From Desulfovibrio sp. (GTDB lineage Bacteria; Desulfobacterota; Desulfovibrionia; Desulfovibrionales; Desulfovibrionaceae), in assembly GCA_020217165.1 (NCBI GenBank), contig JAIWOE010000062.1, positions 1-18,024 of the forward strand: 18,024 nt of DNA, read 5' to 3'. Shown here piece after piece: positions 14,261 through 18,024 of this stretch. The notes beneath the pieces were generated by a model. It saw only the letters and a list, made by a program, of their open reading frames with translations. It searched no databases and was not told the origin of the DNA. How positions within the stretch are numbered: position 1 is the stretch's first letter; the number at the start of each line of letters is the position of its first letter. The position numbers and the translations under genes were made by a program.

Positions 14261-16458
14261 GCGCAATGATCACCATGGTGCACACCGTGCCTGGCCGGGT
14301 GCGGATCAGATGCGGCCACCACCTGCGGGAGGCCCAGGCCCTGGCCGATGGGCTGGCCGGGGTCAAGCACACCCGCGCCAACCCGGCCTGCCGCAGCCTG
14401 GTGGTGCTGTTCGATGCCGGGCAGCTCACCGCCGCGGGCATCCTGGAGGCCCTAGCTGACCTGGCTGGGACGGATTCCCTGATCGCCAACAAGCACCCGG
14501 CGCCTTGCCGGGATCGACAATCTCTGGACCACTGCGCCTGCCCCGCACGACGCATCGAGGAGCCGTCACTGCGGCCCCATGCGGTGCGTTTCGGGGTGCT
14601 CTCCGCCGCCGGCTTGTGGATGCTGGGCCGCAAGGTGTTGCTCTCGGCGGCGGCGCCCGGGCTGCTGTCTCCAGTGGGGGCGGCGGTGCTCTTCGGAGCG
14701 CTGCCGCTCCTTACACGCATGGTGCAGGACTTTAGGCGGGGCAAGGTCAGCCTGGAGTCGTTCCTGGGCGGGGCCATCGTGGCCGCGGCCGGGGCAGGGG
14801 AGGTGGCCACGGCCCTGGAGGTGTTGTGGATCAACACCGGCTCGGACCTGCTCACGGCCCACATGGCCCGCCGGTCCCGGCGCAGCATCAAGGCCATGCT
14901 CAAGGAAACCGCCCACCACACCTTCGTGGTGCGCGATGGGGTGGAAGTGGAGACGCCCACCGCAGCCCTGCAACCCGGGGATATCCTGGCCCTGCATGCC
15001 GGGGAACGCATTCCCGCAGACGGCCTGGTGATTTCCGGCGAAGCCCTGGTGGACAGCTCTTCCATGACCGGCCGTGCGGAGTTGGAAGCCTGCGGCGTTG
15101 GTGCCAGCGTGTACGCTGGCAGTGTGGTGCGGCGCGGGGTCATCCACGTGGAAGCCCGCTGCGTGGGGGAGGAAACCTACCTGGCGCGCATCTTTGACAA
15201 GGTGGAGGCCGGCCTCTCCCACCGTTCCGACATTGAACACATGGCCGATACCCTGGCCCGGCGGACCATCACCATCGGCTTCCTGGTCACGGCGGGCACC
15301 CTGGTGTTCACCCAAAGCCTGTGGCGGGCGTTCACCGTGCTGCTGGTGATGGCCTGCCCGTGCGCCACCTCCCTGGCGGCGTCCTCGGCCATCAATGCGG
15401 CCATCGCCGGCGGGGCGCGGGAACGGATCATCTTCAAGGGCGGACGTCCCCTGGAGCGCTTTGCCGGGGTGGATGCCGTGTGCCTGGACAAAACCGGCAC
15501 CCTCACCGGGGCGCGGCCGCACCTGGCCGCCATTCACACCATGGATGGCCTGGACGAACACGCCGTGCTGCAGCTGGCGCTTTCCGCCGAGGCGCACAAC
15601 CACCATCCCCTGGCCGAGGCCATCAAGGACCATGGCGCCTCCCTGGGCCTGGAGCCCCAGGGGCACGAGCGTTGTGAATATTTCCTGGGCCAGGGCGTAC
15701 ACGCCGTGGTGGACGGTCAGGACGTGCTGGTTGGCAACTACAAGTTGTTGCAACGGTTTGATATTCCCTTTCCGCAGGGGGATTTGCGGGTCAGCGCCAT
15801 GCAGGCGGACGGCCTGACCGTGCTGTTCCTGGCCCGGCAGGGCGCGGTGCAGGGCCTCTTTGGCGTGGCCAACCCCATGCGCCGGGATGCCGGCCTGGTG
15901 GTGGAGTATTTCCGGGACAACGCAGTGGACGTGCACCTGGTCACCGGCGACGAAGCCTTGACCGCCCAGGCCCTGGCGCAGGAGCTGCGCATTCCCAACC
16001 TGCTGGTGTCTGCCTTGCCGGAGGACAAGGCCCGGCTGATGGCCGAACTGCGTCGGCAGGGCAAACGGCCAGCCATGGTGGGGGACGGTGTGAACGACGC
16101 ACTGGCCATGGTGGAGGCGGAAGTAGGTGTGGCCCTGGGCTCCCATGGCAACGAGGCTGCCCTGGAGGCCGCGGACATCGCCCTCATGGGAGAGGACCTG
16201 GAAGGCGTGGTGCGGGCGCACCTGCTGTCTCAACGGACCATCCGCATCATCCACGAGAATTTCTGGCTCGCCACGGGCAGCAACATCCTGGGCGGCCTGG
16301 CCGGCGCCCTGGGGCTCCTGGGGCCGGTGGCGGCCGGGCTGCTGCACATCGGCCATACCTCGGCCGTGCTGCTCAACTCCGCGCGGTTAATGCAGGTGAA
16401 AAAAGCACATCCTGTAAAGAAACGTAAAACCACCCAGCCAGTAACACAATTTGCATGA
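14257..16458 (+). CDS. Heavy-metal P1B-type ATPase, ferrosome FezB-like candidate
   Basis: A 733-residue membrane pump. Residues 5-70 form an HMA-like domain with HTVPGRVRIR but no CxxC. A Cys-containing linker (CRDRQSLDHCAC) follows. About four membrane segments span roughly 106-190. Then come the actuator domain, two more segments with the intramembrane CPC (367-369), phosphorylation site DKTGT (Asp411), nucleotide-domain His450-Pro451, hinge GDGVND (609-614), and two final segments with HTSAVLLNSARL. The actuator loop reads TGR (271-273) where almost all P-type ATPases have TGE. Iron-linked neighbours and the PGR-type N-domain favour the P1B group (including P1B-6, FezB) that supplies metal to ferrosomes. 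A Cu, Zn or Co exporter is the alternative. The basic tail ends KKRKTTQPVTQ. Confidence 0.88.
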   Translation: MSAMITMVHTVPGRVRIRCGHHLREAQALADGLAGVKHTRANPACRSLVVLFDAGQLTAAGILEALADLAGTDSLIANKHPAPCRDRQSLDHCACPARRIEEPSLRPHAVRFGVLSAAGLWMLGRKVLLSAAAPGLLSPVGAAVLFGALPLLTRMVQDFRRGKVSLESFLGGAIVAAAGAGEVATALEVLWINTGSDLLTAHMARRSRRSIKAMLKETAHHTFVVRDGVEVETPTAALQPGDILALHAGERIPADGLVISGEALVDSSSMTGRAELEACGVGASVYAGSVVRRGVIHVEARCVGEETYLARIFDKVEAGLSHRSDIEHMADTLARRTITIGFLVTAGTLVFTQSLWRAFTVLLVMACPCATSLAASSAINAAIAGGARERIIFKGGRPLERFAGVDAVCLDKTGTLTGARPHLAAIHTMDGLDEHAVLQLALSAEAHNHHPLAEAIKDHGASLGLEPQGHERCEYFLGQGVHAVVDGQDVLVGNYKLLQRFDIPFPQGDLRVSAMQADGLTVLFLARQGAVQGLFGVANPMRRDAGLVVEYFRDNAVDVHLVTGDEALTAQALAQELRIPNLLVSALPEDKARLMAELRRQGKRPAMVGDGVNDALAMVEAEVGVALGSHGNEAALEAADIALMGEDLEGVVRAHLLSQRTIRIIHENFWLATGSNILGGLAGALGLLGPVAAGLLHIGHTSAVLLNSARLMQVKKAHPVKKRKTTQPVTQFA

Positions 16459-16475
16459 TAGTAATAATCATTGCA
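16457..16475. promoter_or_regulatory. Fur-box-like site at the end of the ATPase gene
   Basis: GATAGTAATAATCATTGCA matches the 19-bp Fur consensus at 14 of 19 positions. The adjoining GTTATCAT extends it, suggesting overlapping Fur hexamers up to 16483. It overlaps the ATPase stop codon and precedes the small HMA-like gene, so a second iron-controlled promoter is likely. TATCAT at 16478-16483 could be its -10, but no clear -35 was found. Confidence 0.6.
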
Positions 16476-16621
16476 GTTATCATGGGTTGTCAAGGATTCT
16501 CAGCGGGGCTAGCGTGGCAATGAACGTGCCGGATCAGGATGATTTGCGTCAGAGAATACATGGGTCCGGTGTCATCAACAGCGTCCACGGCGAGACCGCT
16601 GGGCCGCGAAAGGACAAGGCA

Positions 16622-16942
16622 ATGAATCCGAAAGACCTTCTCGTGCTGCGCCAGTATGCCACAGTGGCGCACCACATTCCGGGACGGCTGCGGCTGGTGT
16701 TTGATCCGGCCATCCAGAAGCACCCGTCCTTTGCCACGTTGCGGGAGTCCGTGGGCATGCTGGCCGGCGTCAAGGGGACGCGGGTCAACGTCATGGCCAG
16801 GACCATGGTGCTGGAATACCATCCGGACATCATCCCCTTTGCGGTGTTGCAGGACATCTTCGCGCACCAGTCTTCGGACGAGCATGTATTGCATTGCGCG
16901 TTGCAGCTTGTGTCTCCCGAGGCCCAGCGCTGCGTGCAGTAG
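16622..16942 (+). CDS. Small stand-alone HMA-like domain protein
   Basis: A 106-residue protein made of one ferredoxin-like domain. HHIPGRLRL (17-25) and GVKGTRVNVMA align with HTVPGRVRIR and GVKHTRANPA in the N-terminal domain of the upstream ATPase, so the two are paralogous. The CxxC of copper-type HMA domains is absent, so metal binding, if any, would use His residues; an RNA/protein-contact or membrane-recruitment role is also possible. AAGGA lies seven bases before ATG 16622. An in-frame ATG at 16520 would add 34 polar residues but has a weak ribosome site. The gap 16459-16621 otherwise holds only the Fur-like site. A FezC-like role is possible but not shown. Confidence 0.75.
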   Translation: MNPKDLLVLRQYATVAHHIPGRLRLVFDPAIQKHPSFATLRESVGMLAGVKGTRVNVMARTMVLEYHPDIIPFAVLQDIFAHQSSDEHVLHCALQLVSPEAQRCVQ

Positions 16943-16983
16943 GCAGTTCTTCACCCCCAGCATGGAAGAAGGAGAGAGGACGC

Positions 16984-17832
16984 ATGAACGAAATGGGCTT
17001 TCCCCAGTACGCCCCGCCGCCGGAACAGGCCGCCGCGGGGCCGATGTATGGGCAGGAACAGATGAACGCGCCGCAGCAGATGCCCGGCCAAATGCCCGGC
17101 CAGGCGCCCCAGGCCGCTCCCCAGGCCGCTCCCCAGGCCGAACCGGAAGGCGGCTGGCAGTACGGCAAGAAAAACGGCGGCGGCGAGGATGCCGCCAAGT
17201 CCTGCGGCGAGGATGCCGCCGTGGCCCAGGCACAGTACATGTACCAGGCTCCGCAAGCTCCCCAGGCCCCCCAAGCTCCCAAACATGAGCAGTACATGTA
17301 CCAGGCTCCCCCGGCGCAGGCGCCGCAATACGGCCAGCCGGCAGCCGCGCAATACATGTACGGTCAGCCCCAGGGCATGCCTACCTTTGTTCCCCAATAC
17401 GGCCAGCCGGCGGCTGCGCAGTACATGTACGGCCCAGGGCCGCAGCAGGGCGCTGCGCCGGGCCAGGCTGCCTATCAGGCTCCCTATCAGGCTCCCTATC
17501 AGGCTCCCTATCAGGGGCCGGGCCAGATGCCCCAGGCCCCTTCCCACAGCAGCGGTGGCGGGTGCGGGTGTGGCAAGCATGACGAGGCCGCCGGAGCGCA
17601 GGGCCTCGGGCACATGATGGGTCTGGTGAACGACATCATGAGCGGCCGTACGCCCAATCCCTCCTCCATGATGGGCATGCTGGAAAGCTGTTCCGCCCAA
17701 TTCTGGAAGGGGGCTGCCGTGGGCGCGGCCCTGGCCATCCTGCTTACCAACAACGCCGTCAAGGACGCCCTGGCCGGCATGGTCGGCGGCTTCATGGGTG
17801 CCGGCCAACCTTCCGCCCCTCAAGGAGAATAG
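16984..17832 (+). CDS. Pro/Gln/Tyr-rich repeat protein with hydrophobic C-terminus
   Basis: A 282-residue protein with two parts. Residues 1 to ~190 are low complexity, rich in Pro, Gln, Ala, Tyr and Met, with four QYMY motifs, two YGQPAAAQYMYG blocks, and runs of QAP and YQAP. A short SGGGCGCGKHDE links to the second part. This contains GLGHMMGLVNDIMSG, then a glycine/alanine-rich hydrophobic stretch, FWKGAAVGAALAILLTNN, and AGMVGGFMGAG. This build suggests a disordered surface or condensate-forming region anchored to a membrane, perhaps a ferrosome membrane. There is no signal peptide. The start at 16984 has GGAGAGAGGA upstream. It lies 42 bases after the HMA-like gene and 4 before the next. 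Not recognised as a named family. Confidence 0.8.
   Translation: MNEMGFPQYAPPPEQAAAGPMYGQEQMNAPQQMPGQMPGQAPQAAPQAAPQAEPEGGWQYGKKNGGGEDAAKSCGEDAAVAQAQYMYQAPQAPQAPQAPKHEQYMYQAPPAQAPQYGQPAAAQYMYGQPQGMPTFVPQYGQPAAAQYMYGPGPQQGAAPGQAAYQAPYQAPYQAPYQGPGQMPQAPSHSSGGGCGCGKHDEAAGAQGLGHMMGLVNDIMSGRTPNPSSMMGMLESCSAQFWKGAAVGAALAILLTNNAVKDALAGMVGGFMGAGQPSAPQGE
17110..17520 (+). repeat. Nested short repeats in the Pro/Gln-rich gene
   Basis: Tandem 12-mers CAGGCCGCTCCC lie at 17110-17121 and 17122-17133, and TATCAGGCTCCC three times at 17473-17508 with a partial fourth. Dispersed repeats include a 15-mer at 17182-17196 and 17206-17220, a 20-mer at 17233-17252 and 17290-17309, and a near-identical 38-mer at 17326-17363 and 17395-17432. 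All keep the frame, which suggests growth by duplication. Confidence 0.85.
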
Positions 17833-17836
17833 GATC

Positions 17837-18024
17837 ATGACCAAGCAGCATTATGCCATGTCTTCTTCCGTGGCCACCGTGGCTCCTGTTTCCCGCGTGG
17901 CGTTGGGCGCGGGGGTGTTCGGGGCCGTGTTGGGCGCCTCCGCCGGTCTGGCCGAAGGCATCGCCGGCTACCGCGCCGGCACCATGGACAAGCAACAGGC
18001 CGCCATGCACACCCTCAAGGAAGC
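17837..18024 (+). CDS. Small glycine-zipper membrane protein, 3' end outside window
   Basis: The gene starts at ATG 17837, with AGGA upstream, four bases after the previous stop, and is open to the window end. The 62 visible residues begin with a polar stretch (MTKQHYAMSSSVATVAP). A hydrophobic helix follows with GxxxG-type spacing (VALGAGVFGAVLGASAGLAE), then GIAGYRAGTMDKQQAAMH, which looks amphipathic. The glycine/alanine pattern resembles the hydrophobic stretch in the gene before it, and membrane proteins that pack or curve lipid layers. It could be a FezA-like or other ferrosome membrane component. No family was recognised with confidence, and the missing 3' part may hold more. Confidence 0.75.
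   Translation, partial: MTKQHYAMSSSVATVAPVSRVALGAGVFGAVLGASAGLAEGIAGYRAGTMDKQQAAMHTLKE

Noticed and set aside
14566..16356. Long open frame on the minus strand opposite the P-type ATPase
   Set aside because: High GC leaves long antisense frames open. The plus-strand frame carries all P-type ATPase motifs, while the minus one shows no recognisable domain and is His/Gln/Gly-rich as expected of a shadow.
16520..16621. Upstream start for the small HMA-like protein
   Set aside because: The ATG at 16520 has no good ribosome site and adds only a polar, low-structure stretch. ATG 16622 has AAGGA at the right distance. It is kept as an alternative in the gene entry.
17110..17520. Repeats as a CRISPR array
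   Set aside because: The units are 12-38 bases, in frame, coding and without regular unique spacers.
16951..17844. Minus-strand frame opposite the Pro/Gln repeat gene, with its own repeated segments
   Set aside because: Its repeats are only the complement of the plus-strand repeats. No ribosome site was seen, and the plus frame fits the operon spacing.

Overview
The window is GC-rich, densely coded bacterial DNA. It most resembles a sulfate-reducing deltaproteobacterium of the Desulfovibrionaceae. This is an inference from gene content: an isopropylmalate/Re-citrate synthase-like enzyme, an IHF/HU-type protein next to a HIT protein, an FmdE-domain protein joined to an iron-type ABC transporter, FeoA, and a ferrosome-like cluster. 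No rRNA or tRNA gene, CRISPR array, insertion sequence or phage gene was seen.

Left part (1-7817), mostly housekeeping. A 5'-truncated receiver-TPR protein overlaps a hotdog thioesterase. After a good sigma70-type promoter comes an overlapping run of three genes: an unrecognised protein, a pyruvate-carboxyltransferase-family synthase with a long C-terminal extension, and a lipoprotein RlpA with a SPOR domain. On the minus strand, and convergent with rlpA, lie an IHF/HU-family protein and a HIT hydrolase with a TTGACA promoter. An overlapping radical SAM / glycosyltransferase pair follows on the plus strand.

Middle part (7870-13443), metal acquisition. A substrate-binding protein, FecCD-type permease, ATPase and FmdE/zinc-ribbon protein form a tight operon ending at a strong hairpin. 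A convergent feoA follows. Between feoA and the next plus-strand genes is a divergent control region. It has two near-consensus promoters, each with a Fur-box-like sequence in its -35/-10 spacer. The rightward promoter drives two small exported proteins (a 104-residue Cys/His protein and a DUF4198/NikK-like protein) whose predicted mature forms both start with histidine. A terminator closes this unit.

Right part (13502-18024), the most interesting region. An HD-GYP protein is translationally coupled to a heavy-metal P-type ATPase. The ATPase carries an N-terminal domain with an HxxPGRxR motif, an intramembrane CPC, and TGR where TGE is expected. A Fur-box-like sequence sits across the end of the ATPase gene. 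Then come a stand-alone copy of the N-terminal domain, a Pro/Gln/Tyr-rich repeat protein with a glycine-rich hydrophobic tail, and the start of a small glycine-zipper membrane protein that runs out of the window. The layout fits a ferrosome (fez-type) iron-storage organelle cluster, or a relative of it, beside iron import genes and under the same apparent iron control. The added HD-GYP suggests a link to cyclic-di-GMP. The ferrosome assignment is an inference from family features and context, not proven.
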